A DNA stretch of 64,000 nt from Paenibacillus marchantiophytorum (lineage in GTDB: Bacteria; Bacillota; Bacilli; Paenibacillales; NBRC-103111): the NCBI RefSeq assembly GCF_014640555.1, contig NZ_BMHE01000003.1, forward strand, positions 1 through 64,000, in the 5' to 3' direction. This document shows positions 42,613-51,009 of this stretch, piece after piece (position 1 is the stretch's first letter; the number at the start of each line of letters is the position of its first letter). Position numbers and translations under genes: made by a program. Under the pieces are notes generated by a model. The model was not told where the DNA came from. It saw only the letters and a program-made list of their open reading frames with translations, and ran no database searches.

Positions 42613-44277
42613 CTATGCCTTGGCATGATAAGAAGGCATGGATTTTTGTGATGTCAACAAAGTCGACACGATGCCGCCGTTAAGCATCATTCGTTCCAAC
42701 TCCTGCAGCTGCGCACGGCATGATATTGGATCATACCCGTAAAACAGCTCTGACTGCCCCAGCATGAACACACGTCCAGCGCGTACAGCCTCTAGGCACT
42801 TCCATTCCTCTGAGGCCAGCACCAACTTCAATCGATCTGACGCCTGCGGTTGATTTGGGCAGCCTGTAATAAAAATGTAATCCGCCTTGTGCTTCGCCAG
42901 ATCTCCGATATCCACCTCAACATATCCTTTGTGTTCAATGTTCTGTTCCTTGAACTGCCCAGGCAGCCGATATCCGAGTTCGCCATATACTAACTGCGCA
43001 CCACGGCCATGACTCGCCGCGATTCCATAAGCCATGTGGTCTCCAATCTCCCATACGATTGCGCTGCCAGGTGCGCCATACCTCCGCTTCAGACCATCGC
43101 GCAAGCGCTCGGCTTCCTCGCCGATCTGCTCCAGCAGTTCATCGGCCTGCCGCTGGCGGCCAACCATATTCGCAATCAACTTGAACTGGCCGCGCCAGCT
43201 CATTCGCATAGGAGACAACTGCACCAAGGGCGCTAACTCAAGCAACTTTTCATATCGATGCGGCAGTTCATAATCCAGTATCACATCCGGTCTTGGCACC
43301 GCCCGGCCCTTCCTGTTCCAACCGTCCAACAGTCGCTCCGGAGAATAATGCGCCTTTGCGCCCTGACTTGCAGCAAACCAACTCGCGTACATTCCCCATT
43401 CAGGTTGGATGCCAAGCGCCCATAAGGAAGCGCTATGATTGATGTTAAGAGCTGCCGGGCGCAGAGTAGACTTGATATAAGCGGATGGGGATACACCTAT
43501 AACCTGCTTAAATCTGCGGCTCAAATACAGCCCCTCCCGGTAACCGACCTGGTGGGCTGTGTCATTCAGACTCGTGGTTTGGCCTGACAGCAGCAGTTCC
43601 TGGGCACGCCTCACCCGCAACAAAGTCAGATAAGCCGAAAAAGTAGTGCCGGTATGACGCCGGAAGCATCGCGAATAATGCTCCGGACTAATCCCGGCCC
43701 GCCTTGCCATATCCTCACGAGTCAGTTCTTCGCCGTAATGAGTATGCAGGTAAATTATACTCTCCTCCATCCAACCTTCCTGCTGTCTTTCCCGCCTCTG
43801 CTCTTCCTCGCTTAACTGGCTCATCAGCTCCAGAAATTGCGTTTGCAGCGCCCAAGGATTTCCCTGCTCCCCGACCCAATTGCGCGCCAAATTTTTGGCC
43901 GCTGATAGTAATTCAGATCCCGCCTGCTTCAGATACTGACATTTTGGAGTCACCGTCTTCCCCCCAGGCAGCCGCAGGTCCAGCTCAAGGAGCATACCTT
44001 CCGCCGGCACTTCGATATTCCGTCCATGTTGGATCTCATCCGCATGCTGCAATCTCAATCTTAGCTTCGATCCGCACAGCAGCACATCTCCTGCCTCAAG
44101 TACTAACTTGTCTTTATCTTCAACCTCGCAAATGAGGGTCCCCTGCCAAACAGCAAGCAATAAGCTTCCAGAAACCATCCAATCCTCACCCTGCTGCAGC
44201 CATTCCACCGAACTCATCCTCACTGGATGGCCGAATTGAGTCCCTTTCGGCAAACCTATATAAACGGGGTTCTCCAA
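42613..44277 (-). CDS. Btr-like AraC regulator fused to a siderophore-binding domain
   Basis: A 554-residue protein in three parts: an N-terminal cupin-like arm (1-110), an AraC HTH (about 165-270; MARRAGISPEHYSRCFRRHT and LYLSRRFKQVIGVSPSAYIK), and a C-terminal type III binding-protein domain (about 285-545; ALGIQPEWGMYASW, HKADYIFITGCPN). This matches Bacillus Btr, which senses the imported siderophore in the cytoplasm and activates uptake genes. I place the start at TTG 44275-44277 after GGGTGGGAAGAGA, because the earlier ATG lacks a site. Likely activates the binding-protein gene just downstream. Confidence 0.8.
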   Translation of the reverse strand: MENPVYIGLPKGTQFGHPVRMSSVEWLQQGEDWMVSGSLLLAVWQGTLICEVEDKDKLVLEAGDVLLCGSKLRLRLQHADEIQHGRNIEVPAEGMLLELDLRLPGGKTVTPKCQYLKQAGSELLSAAKNLARNWVGEQGNPWALQTQFLELMSQLSEEEQRRERQQEGWMEESIIYLHTHYGEELTREDMARRAGISPEHYSRCFRRHTGTTFSAYLTLLRVRRAQELLLSGQTTSLNDTAHQVGYREGLYLSRRFKQVIGVSPSAYIKSTLRPAALNINHSASLWALGIQPEWGMYASWFAASQGAKAHYSPERLLDGWNRKGRAVPRPDVILDYELPHRYEKLLELAPLVQLSPMRMSWRGQFKLIANMVGRQRQADELLEQIGEEAERLRDGLKRRYGAPGSAIVWEIGDHMAYGIAASHGRGAQLVYGELGYRLPGQFKEQNIEHKGYVEVDIGDLAKHKADYIFITGCPNQPQASDRLKLVLASEEWKCLEAVRAGRVFMLGQSELFYGYDPISCRAQLQELERMMLNGGIVSTLLTSQKSMPSYHAKA

Positions 44278-44305
44278 TCTCTTCCCACCCTTTAGCCAAA
44301 CAATA

Positions 44306-44326
44306 AAAATTGTACTAAACAATTTT
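44306..44326. promoter_or_regulatory. Inverted repeat upstream of the Btr-like gene
   Basis: AAAATTGT-ACTAA-ACAATTTT, 8-bp arms, about 30-50 bp before the start. Possible operator. An AT-rich AATAATAATCAT stretch beyond it (about 44340-44352) resembles a weak Fur box. Confidence 0.35.
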
Positions 44327-44353
44327 CTTACATGGCATGTAATAATAATCATA

Positions 44354-44384
44354 AACTCCTAAGTTGAAATACAACTTAGGAGTT
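44354..44384. terminator. Hairpin downstream of the decayed siderophore-binding gene
   Basis: Perfect 13-bp stem AACTCCTAAGTTG / CAACTTAGGAGTT with loop AAATA; U-rich but not a clean T run on the minus strand. Probably the old terminator of the pseudogene at 44435-45049. Confidence 0.5.
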
Positions 44385-44434
44385 AGTTAGAAATTATTCT
44401 ATTTTACTATTGCGGAATAGTCAAAGCCAAGCGC

Positions 44435-45049
44435 TTACTGCGCTAATTTCAAGAGATTCTCGGCAGCCAAGCGGATAGCCAGGACGCTTCCCGTGTTGAG
44501 TGAATTATCAAACAAGACGACATGATTGTTCTTTACGGCTTTCAATGATTTCCACACGGCCAAACCTTCCTTTTCCAGAATGGCTTGCTTAGCCACCTCA
44601 AGCGTATGCTGGATGATAAGATAATCAGGATTCATCTCCGACAAAGCCTCCAGAGTAAGGATGACGCTATCTTCCGGATATCGATCGGGCTTCATTAGCC
44701 CAAAGCCCGTCGTTTCGTTATAGTACGTGATATTTTTGATCCCCTGAGCGGTAAAATTGGATTTGCTGTCAACCCTTAACAAAGCGAAGCTTTTATTTTT
44801 CAAGTCACCCAACTGATCTTTGGTATTATTGATAATTCCTTGAGTTTCTTTGATCAACTGCTCCGCCTTATCCTCTTTGCTAATAATGCGGGCGCAATGA
44901 CATCCGGCATTGCCTCAATAATCGCTTCCATATTCAAGTCTTTTCCGGCGCCTAAGTCCGCTATCTCCGCTTTTCCGAAGAAATAATCCAGATACAACGG
45001 ATGGAGCACGGCTACGCGTTTCGGACGTTCCTTGAGCACCACTTTGCGG
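44435..45049 (-). pseudogene. Siderophore-binding protein gene fragment, frameshifted
   Basis: Two overlapping minus-strand frames (changing near 44850-44900) together encode most of a mature ferric-siderophore-binding domain: NRKVVLKERPKRVAVLHPLY, DLNMEAIIEAMPDVI, then GDLKNKSFALLRVDS, MNPDYLIIQHTLEVAKQ and NNHVVLFDNSLNTGS to the natural end. The signal peptide and lipobox are missing; the upstream sequence is instead a monooxygenase fragment. One frameshift plus loss of the N-terminus means it is non-functional. Confidence 0.8.
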
Positions 45050-45278
45050 TTAGTTGCGTCTGTAATCGTTCTTGGCCACCATCTGCGGGCTAATATAAAG
45101 ATAATCTGCTCGGAAAAGAAAATCGAGCTTGGCCTTCTCTGCCAATTGGGCCAAGTGGATATAATAATCGATTGACGCCAGCTTCTCGACACCGCTATCC
45201 TGTTCCCGCCAGCTGTGCCCTTTTCATCCAAGTTGCCGATAAAGAAAACCCGATGCATAATTGTCTTTCTGTATTCAC
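45050..45278 (-). pseudogene. Luciferase-like flavin monooxygenase N-terminal fragment
   Basis: A frame from GTG 45276-45278 reads NTERQLCIGFSLSATWMK; after a frameshift the neighbouring frame reads SWREQDSGVEKLASIDYYIH and LAQLAEKAKLDFLFRADYLY, ending at a TAA at 45050-45052. This is the start of an NtaA/SnaA-type LLM monooxygenase (about 430 residues when intact); only about 70 codons remain. Confidence 0.7.
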
Positions 45279-45284
45279 TGGTTG

Positions 45285-45769
45285 CTAACATCCTTTCAGC
45301 TATGAATAATAACGAAGCCCTGCTGAAATAGAGCGGATTCGCGTAGCCGACACTAACCGCAATGTAACTAATAGGAAAATCACCAATTTTAAGCAGCTCA
45401 CTAGCTCTCTCCATTCGATACTGAATAAAAAAGTTGATAGGACGGAAACCCGTATATTTATAAAAGTAGTACGAGAAGCGTTTGCTATTCATGGCATTTA
45501 TGTCTGCTAACTCTTCAAGTGTCACCAGATTCATGTAATTTCTCACGAAGCTTACCGATTCCCCCAGGAGTATGGGCATTCTGATGAAGCATTGTCAACA
45601 TTTCAATGACTTTTGGGATGGTTTCAACCTCAAGCTTGAAATGAGAATTACACTCATGATTGCTATTTTCAACAGACATCTTATCCAAGCTATAAAAGAT
45701 GGAGTAATACTCCAACTCGGCCTCACTTGTCACCTTGGCTTCCATGTGCATGCCAGGAGCGGCTTTACC
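45285..45769 (-). pseudogene. AraC regulator fragment cut at its 5' end by repeat copy 2
   Basis: Two frames (changing near 45535-45560) encode LEYYSIFYSLDKMSVENSNH, then VSFVRNYMNLVTLEELADIN, FSYYFYKYTGFRPINFFIQY and IAVSVGYANPLYFSR, the linker and most of an AraC HTH. The sensor domain is missing because repeat copy 2 begins at about 45770, and the last helix runs into the monooxygenase fragment. Confidence 0.7.
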
Positions 45770-46613
45770 GCCCTGAGAGATGAGCATCTTCATAACGGTT
45801 TTCAGCAATCTAGCGGATCCTAGTTCCCTTTGGGCTTTGCAATGACAGAGATCGTCGTGTGAAAAGGAACTATGATCCGCTAAATGGCGGGAACTGGGGT
45901 AAACGTAGCATGAAAAGGAACTGAGATCCGCTATGTAAGCGGAAACTGCTGATTCTAACCGGGAAATTGTGCAATAGCGGATCGTAGTTCCCTCTGGCGT
46001 GGAATATGGCGGTTTTCGGAATTATAGCGCACTGTAGTTCCCTCTGGATCCCTATCATGACACATTTTCCTACAATCGCGGCTTGACGTTCCCTTATCTC
46101 CGCGCGATTGCAAAGCAAGAGGATCTCATTCTGCCAAATAGCTTGTTTATACCTCCAAACCAGCAGCAAGTCGAACAAATAAGTACGTTCACAGCTACCT
46201 TGTTCTCATCGCATCTCGTCTCGTATCATCGCATCTCGTCTCGTATCATCGCATCTCATCTCATTACAACTCTTCTCTTCTCTTCTTTTCTCTTCTCTTC
46301 TCTTCGCACCGCATCGAACCACTCCATCGTGATGGGGCCGCCTACAACCAAAGCCTGGAGACTGGCGTCAATCTCCAACATTTAATTTCTGGGCTAGCTT
46401 CACTCACCCCAACCCAAAAACATGTCTCTTAGACCTTCGTCGATGGTCAAAATATCATGCCGATGGTTGACTTGACATACGTCCTCAGACAAGACTCGGC
46501 TCTACTCTTCCGTTTCCCCGCAAGCACACGTCGTGCAGAAACGTCCCTTGCACCGAAAAGGGCACCACCTTAAGATCGTGGCACCCTTCACATGCGATCA
46601 GCTTAAACCCTTT
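45770..46613. repeat. Long structured non-coding repeat, copy 2
   Basis: About 845 bp corresponding to 22531-23149. Two long hairpins are better preserved here: TAGCGGATCCTAGTTCC (45811-45827) pairs with 45866-45882 (16 of 17), and 45917-45933 pairs with 45975-45991 (15 of 17). Further AGTTCCCTCTGG copies lie at about 45985 and 46037. The microsatellite is strongly expanded (46206-46305, TCATC/TCTTC-type units), and about 130 bp of extra sequence follows at 46380-46510. Ends with the same TCGTGCAGAAACGTCCCTT and GGCACC-rich segment. No ORF of substance and no transposase. Confidence 0.8.
46206..46305. repeat. Expanded pentanucleotide-type microsatellite in repeat copy 2
   Basis: Runs of TCATC/TCGTC and then TCTTC-like units. 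The equivalent place in copy 1 (22966-22986) has only about four units. Confidence 0.8.
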
Positions 46614-46776
46614 GTTCGGGTAAGCTTCGCTCACCCCAAAACATATAAATTCTTATATTCTGAGAAAATTTCTAGCGAGGCCATTCAAAGATGAGCGACC
46701 GCGTTTAGAGGTAGGTTTTATCGCCGAATAGAAAGACGTTTTCGGGAACCGAAAACTTATACTTTCTATTGTGGTC
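46614..46776. other. Intergenic tail between repeat copy 2 and the ThuA-like gene
   Basis: Contains GCTTCGCTCACCCCAAAACAT near 46625, a local duplicate of the GCTTCACTCACCCCAA segment near 46393. No gene seen. Confidence 0.35.
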
Positions 46777-46815
46777 AAAAAGCCTTCCAGAGCAACGGCT
46801 CTTGGAAAGCTTTTT
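46777..46815 (-). terminator. Terminator of the Gfo/Idh-ThuA operon
   Basis: AAAAAGC-TTCCA-GAGC... stem formed with GCTCTTGGAAAGCTTTTT; T-rich tails on both strands. About 28 bp after the ThuA-like stop. Confidence 0.75.
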
Positions 46816-46842
46816 ACCAAAATCACAATTCATTTGCAGCGT

Positions 46843-47568
46843 TTACAGCTTCTCCAGCGGCTTGACGTTGCCGAAGACTGGGACTGTCGTACCCTTGACC
46901 GGTGCGGCCCAGTGGACGGAATTCGAAATCACCTTCAGGATTTCCTGATTATGGTACGTAGGCGAGGTTTCGTGTCCAGGTCTAAAGACGAAAATCTTCC
47001 CTTTGCCACGCGTATAAGTCATACCGCTGCGGAAAATTTCTCCGCCCTGGAACCAGCTCACCATAATGAGCTCATCCGGTGCCGGGACATCAAAAAACTC
47101 GCCGTACATCTCCTCCTCCGCCAGCTCGATATACTCCCCAAGTCCTTCGGTGATAGGGTGGTTCGGTTGGAGAATCCAGATGCGCTCCTTCTCGTTGGCT
47201 TCCCGCCATTTGATATTGCACGAGGTGCCCATCAACTTTTTGAATATTTTCGATTGGGAAGCTGAATGCAGTACGATGAGTCCCATCCCACCAAGGATTC
47301 GATCGTGTATTTTTTCAACAATATCATCCCGTACTTCATCGCCTGCGATATGTCCCCACCAGACAAGCACATCGGTGCGGTTTAACACTTCATCGGTCAG
47401 CCCGTGCTCCGGTTCGTCCAAGGTTGCTGTAGTAACGTTTAATCGCTGTTTGCTCAAATAATCTCCAATGACGCGATGAATGCCTTGCGGATATATTTTC
47501 ATCGCTGGCTCATAGTTCAATTCGTGTCTAAACTCATTCCAGACGGTAACGTTAATCGTTGCTTCCAT
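46843..47568 (-). CDS. ThuA-like protein (trehalose-utilisation family)
   Basis: A 241-residue protein with the class I glutamine-amidotransferase-like ThuA fold: INVTVWNEFRHE at the start, DVLVWWGHIAGDEV, GGMGLIVLHSASQSKIFKKL and FRPGHETSPTYHNQEI. ThuA-type proteins take part in oxidation of trehalose-like or other sugars together with Gfo/Idh dehydrogenases, which is the context here. ATG 47566-47568 follows AAAGGAG by eight bases and lies two bp from the stop of the upstream Gfo/Idh gene, so they are translationally close partners. Confidence 0.85.
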   Translation of the reverse strand: MEATINVTVWNEFRHELNYEPAMKIYPQGIHRVIGDYLSKQRLNVTTATLDEPEHGLTDEVLNRTDVLVWWGHIAGDEVRDDIVEKIHDRILGGMGLIVLHSASQSKIFKKLMGTSCNIKWREANEKERIWILQPNHPITEGLGEYIELAEEEMYGEFFDVPAPDELIMVSWFQGGEIFRSGMTYTRGKGKIFVFRPGHETSPTYHNQEILKVISNSVHWAAPVKGTTVPVFGNVKPLEKL

Positions 47569-47570
47569 GT

Positions 47571-48602
47571 TTAAATCTCCTTTGGTGGCTCTATTTTTAT
47601 TTTCATGCCGCTTTTCGCCGAATCCGCCGCACTGCATGCCATCGACCAGCTGATCAGATTGTCTCCAATATGCGTGGCAGGCAATCTACGTTCCCGAATC
47701 GCATCGACCATATCTCCGATTGAATATTCCAGGTAATCCGAATCATTGCATTCAAAAGCAGGAATCGGAATAATTTCCCGTGTACCATCCGACCAAACGA
47801 TCTGAGGTACATCGTCCTTCAGTTCAATAGCTCCTTGACTGCCCGTAAGAATAATATCACCGTTCCATGAAGTGCACTTCCCCTTATTCACCCAGCTTCC
47901 AAAATAAGTCATGAATACGCCGCCTTCAAAGTTAAACACAGCTGCGGTCACCGACTCCCCATTGATTGGACTCCAAGTAGGATTCATGCTTTCTGCATAG
48001 ACCGAAATCGGATTTTTCCCGAGAATATAACGGACGGAGTCAAAATGATGAATGCTCATTTCTTTCAGCATGATGTCATCGAAAGCCCGGCGCCAGCCGG
48101 TAAGTTCAATATTCTTGTGATCCAAGGAAAACCGCCATTCGACGTTTTCGATTGTGCCCACTTTACCCGAATCCACGCATGCTTTGAGCGCTTGAATGAC
48201 GGGTCTGCGGCGGTAATTTTGATTGACCATGACGTATTTGCCGCAGGTTTGGGCGAACTTATATATTTCAACAGCATCTTCGTAACTGCTGGAGACCGGC
48301 TTCTCCATGATCACATGCATGCCGGCTTCCACCGCATCAATTGTTAAAGCCCTATGCGTATGTGGCGGTGTAATGAGCAGTACGAGATCTGCCTTCACTT
48401 CGCGCAGCGCTTTTTTGTGGTCCTGGTATAATGGAATATTTTTCCCTTCTAACCTCTGGGCCGCCACCGCTAAATTATTCTCTTCCATATCCACTACGGC
48501 GACCAATTCTACTTCTTCCACATTCAAGACGGCACCTAGCCAAAACTTTCCAAAGCCGCCAAGTCCGATTTGAATCACCTTTATTTTCTCCAAACGTCTC
48601 AC
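47571..48602 (-). CDS. Gfo/Idh/MocA family oxidoreductase
   Basis: A 343-residue dehydrogenase: VIQIGLGGFGKFWLGAVLN (Rossmann), AVVDMEE, catalytic EKPVSSSYEDA, and the central helix TGWRRAFDDIMLKEMSIHHF with its His. Probably acts on a sugar or sugar acid with ThuA. The start could be ATG 48600-48602 or GTG 48576-48578, which has a better GGAG-like site; I keep the longer one. It follows directly after the scar of a deleted Gfo/Idh-aldehyde-dehydrogenase pair and is probably still transcribed from their promoter. Confidence 0.8.
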   Translation of the reverse strand: MRRLEKIKVIQIGLGGFGKFWLGAVLNVEEVELVAVVDMEENNLAVAAQRLEGKNIPLYQDHKKALREVKADLVLLITPPHTHRALTIDAVEAGMHVIMEKPVSSSYEDAVEIYKFAQTCGKYVMVNQNYRRRPVIQALKACVDSGKVGTIENVEWRFSLDHKNIELTGWRRAFDDIMLKEMSIHHFDSVRYILGKNPISVYAESMNPTWSPINGESVTAAVFNFEGGVFMTYFGSWVNKGKCTSWNGDIILTGSQGAIELKDDVPQIVWSDGTREIIPIPAFECNDSDYLEYSIGDMVDAIRERRLPATHIGDNLISWSMACSAADSAKSGMKIKIEPPKEI

Positions 48603-48617
48603 TCCATTCCGTCAGCT

Positions 48618-48785
48618 CTAATACTTCATGCAAATCGTCGAGATGTCGCTATAGAAATCGATGCTGTACATGCCGCCCTGCCGTCCAATCCCACTCTCTT
48701 TGACACCGCCGTAAGGCGTTCTTGGATCACGGAGAAACCACGTGTTGACCCAGGTTAATCCGACTTCGATCTGCTCGGCTACCCG
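48618..48785 (-). pseudogene. Aldehyde dehydrogenase C-terminal remnant
   Basis: The last 55 codons of an aldehyde dehydrogenase: [19 protein letters not shown], then PYGGVKESGIGRQGGMYSID and the natural end STICMKY. The GGVKESGIGR motif is characteristic of the ALDH superfamily (hydroxymuconic-semialdehyde branch). The first about 430 residues are missing; the remnant begins in another frame inside the truncated Gfo/Idh gene. Confidence 0.85.
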
Positions 48786-49423
48786 AAATGCGCATCGATC
48801 ACATAGCGCCAGTGCGCGAACATGTCCACGATAATTCCGCCGCCATCCTCCTTCCGGTAATTCCATGATGGACGCTGCCCTGGCTGCCAGTCCCCCTCGA
48901 ACACCCAGTAGCCAAACTCCATCCGTACAGATAAAATGTGACCGAAAAATCCGGCTTCGATAAGCCTTTTCAGCTTCAACAGCCCTGGTAGAAAGAGCTT
49001 ATCCTGCACAACGCCGTTTTTCACGCCGGCATCCTTGGCCAGCCGTGCCAGCTCCAAGGATTCCTCCAAGGTAGGGGCTGTAGGCTTTTCACAATAAATA
49101 TGCTTGCCTACCGCAATTGCCTTGCGAATGCTATCTACACGGAAGCTCGTCATTTGCGAATCAAAATAAATCTGGTCACGCTCATCTGCCAAGCATTCGT
49201 CAAGGTTCGTGCTCCAACGCGAAATGCCGTACGTCTTCGCCAGCGCTTGCAGCTTATGCTCTTGCCGTCCAACCAAAATTGGATCAGGCATTAGCACATC
49301 CCCACTGGCAAGCTTCACGCCGCCCTGATTGCGGATTGGAATAATTGAACGGATCAGGTGTTGATTGGTTCCCATCCGGCCAGTTACTCCATTCATGATG
49401 ATGCCGATTGTATATTCTGCCAT
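48779..49423 (-). pseudogene. Gfo/Idh/MocA oxidoreductase, truncated by deletion
   Basis: 214 codons with a proper start (AAAGGGGAA before ATG 49421-49423): [39 protein letters not shown] and [20 protein letters not shown]. Intact relatives have about 380 residues, so the C-terminal half is gone. The frame ends HFG-stop at the junction with the aldehyde dehydrogenase remnant. A deletion fused the two genes out of frame. Confidence 0.8.
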
Positions 49424-49862
49424 GTGTAGTTCCCCTTTCATTGCCTACAAGCAAAGGAATATTCTTATCATAAGTCAGCTAAAGCGAATACGTCTTATGC
49501 ATATAGGAACTGCATTCTTTATAATGGAAGTTGATTTTATCCCGTTTTCAGACGGCCGATCATGCAATTCCCCCTTTTTTCTGTAGGAGCTCAGATGTCA
49601 GTTAACAGTGATTAGCATGATTAATAGTTAATGGGGTTAATTAAAACTGTGAGTGATTGGTCGAATGCAACCAAAGTTAGCTTTTTAACGTTATGGTGAC
49701 TCTAAACCCATTATAATAAATTCCTTAATTGGAAAATAAATCATTCAAAATTCCTATAAATTAGGTAAAATAAAAACAGTGGGTGAAATAAAAATAAATT
49801 TTTTGGATGTTAAGCGTATGTTTGAACTTGTACAATAAAAAAATCAATCCGAGGTGATGATT
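49424..49862. other. AT-rich intergenic region
   Basis: Upstream region of the truncated Gfo/Idh gene (a TATAAA-like -10 on the minus strand near 49530) and, on the right, the leader of the 54-residue protein. No other gene recognised. Confidence 0.35.
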
Positions 49863-50027
49863 GTGAATAAAATTGTTGTATTTCTTTGTCTTCTTGCTAG
49901 CGCATCTATATTGTTTAGTATTGCTGGAAAAGGTATCACTACCTTCGCTCCAACAATAGGATGGTCTTTGGCTATTTTGTTATTGTCGGTTGCTACAGTA
50001 TTTGCCCTTGTTAAAAGGCGGAAGTAA
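49863..50027 (+). CDS. Small two-helix membrane protein, unknown function
   Basis: A 54-residue ORF starting at GTG 49863-49865 with GAGGTGA eight bases upstream (an ATG at 49857 is too close to that site). Two hydrophobic segments (IVVFLCLLASASILFSIAG and LAILLLSVATVFALV) and a basic end VKRRK give a likely hairpin membrane protein. No homologue recognised. A short basic tail after the second helix and good translation signals support it being real. Confidence 0.5.
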   Translation: MNKIVVFLCLLASASILFSIAGKGITTFAPTIGWSLAILLLSVATVFALVKRRK

Positions 50028-50088
50028 TTAAACACAAGATTTTTTAACATTAATGCTAGACGGTTTGAAACCAAGACCCTTTTTCCTC

Positions 50089-50128
50089 AAAAAAAATTCC
50101 CCGAGTTTTACACAACTCGGAGAATTTC
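50089..50128 (-). terminator. Terminator of the TerD locus
   Basis: Stem AATTC-CCGAGTT / AACTCGG-GAATT with a 6-base loop and eight T on the minus strand. Confidence 0.75.
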
Positions 50129-50158
50129 TTAGGTACATACGGCTGACCGACATTGATA

Positions 50159-50283
50159 CTAAGCTAAACCATAATCTTTCGCTAAACCACCAAGACCATC
50201 TTTATATCCACTGCCTACCGCTGAGAACTTCCACTCACATGAATTCCTATATAACTCGCCTACGATTTTTATTGGTAACGTTC
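50159..50283 (-). pseudogene. C-terminal remnant of a second TerD-family gene
   Basis: Directly after (and slightly overlapping) the intact TerD stop, another frame reads KIVGELYRNSCEWKFSAVGS, then YKDGLGGLAKDYGLA and stop. This is the last about 40 residues of a TerD paralogue. Tandem TerD genes probably recombined, leaving one complete gene and a tail. Confidence 0.75.
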
Positions 50284-50856
50284 AGCTAAGTAATCAATAT
50301 GAGCTGCATGAGCTCCTTCGCCAATTGCATTAAATTTCCACTCGCCATTATTACGATATAATTCTCCCGTAATCAGCGCCGTCATAGTAGAGTAATTGTC
50401 AGTTAAATTAAAGCGAATCAACTCTTGATTATTGGCAGCGTTGACTACTCGGATATAAGCCGATTTAATCATGCCAAAATGCTGGTCTCTTTCATCAGCT
50501 TCATAAATGTTCACAACTACAAGAATCTTATGAACATCTGATGGAACTCTGGCAAGATCAATTGCAATTTGTTCATCGTCGCCATGTCCATCGCCTGTCA
50601 AATTATCACCAGAATGCATGACAGATCCACAGTCACTGGCAAGGTTATGAAAACATACTACATTCTCGTCTTTCACTAACTTGCCATGTTCATTAAGAAG
50701 AAGTGCAGAAGAATCACAATCAATTTCTGGAGTCGTTTGCTTTTTTTGGCCAAATTCTGTCGCTGGATCCCATCCAAGGCCAACTACAAGTTTAGAAAGG
50801 CCAGTAGTGCCCTTAGTTAAGTCTATTTTCTGACCCTTTACGAGATTAATACTCAT
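50269..50856 (-). CDS. TerD family stress protein
   Basis: A 195-residue TerD-domain protein: MSINLVKGQKIDLTKGTTGL, GLGWDPA, the Ca-binding-type segment HSGDNLTGDGHGDDEQIAID, and GELYRNNGEWKFNAIGEG near the end. TerD proteins (including YceC/YceD of Bacillus) bind calcium and are linked to tellurite, envelope and oxidative stress resistance. AAAGGAGG precedes the ATG. Followed by a tail of a lost paralogue and a strong terminator. The other ter or yce genes are absent here. Confidence 0.85.
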   Translation of the reverse strand: MSINLVKGQKIDLTKGTTGLSKLVVGLGWDPATEFGQKKQTTPEIDCDSSALLLNEHGKLVKDENVVCFHNLASDCGSVMHSGDNLTGDGHGDDEQIAIDLARVPSDVHKILVVVNIYEADERDQHFGMIKSAYIRVVNAANNQELIRFNLTDNYSTMTALITGELYRNNGEWKFNAIGEGAHAAHIDYLAERYQ

Positions 50857-51009
50857 TGTCTAGGTCACCTCCTTTCTAGGGAATCAATCACTTATGAAAC
50901 TAGTACGACGATACTCTCAAATAGTTCCAAAAAAGAAATAATGTTCAACAAAAATTTTATTAGGCATTTGTAAAGCACCTCTAATAGACCGGAATGTTTC
51001 CAAAATGGC

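Noticed and set aside
44435-45808. A single frameshifted Btr-like AraC/binding-protein gene
   Set aside because: The middle part (45050-45278) encodes a luciferase-like monooxygenase start, and the binding-protein part begins as a mature stand-alone SBP, so three separate remnants explain it better.
46393-46660. Short GCTTC-CTCACCCC duplications as an insertion-sequence end
   Set aside because: Only about 20 bp each, direct rather than inverted, and without a transposase or target duplication.
50900-50975. 16-codon minus-strand ORF (MPNKIFVEHYFFFGTI) upstream of TerD
   Set aside because: A loosely placed ribosome binding site exists but the peptide is too short to support without conservation data.
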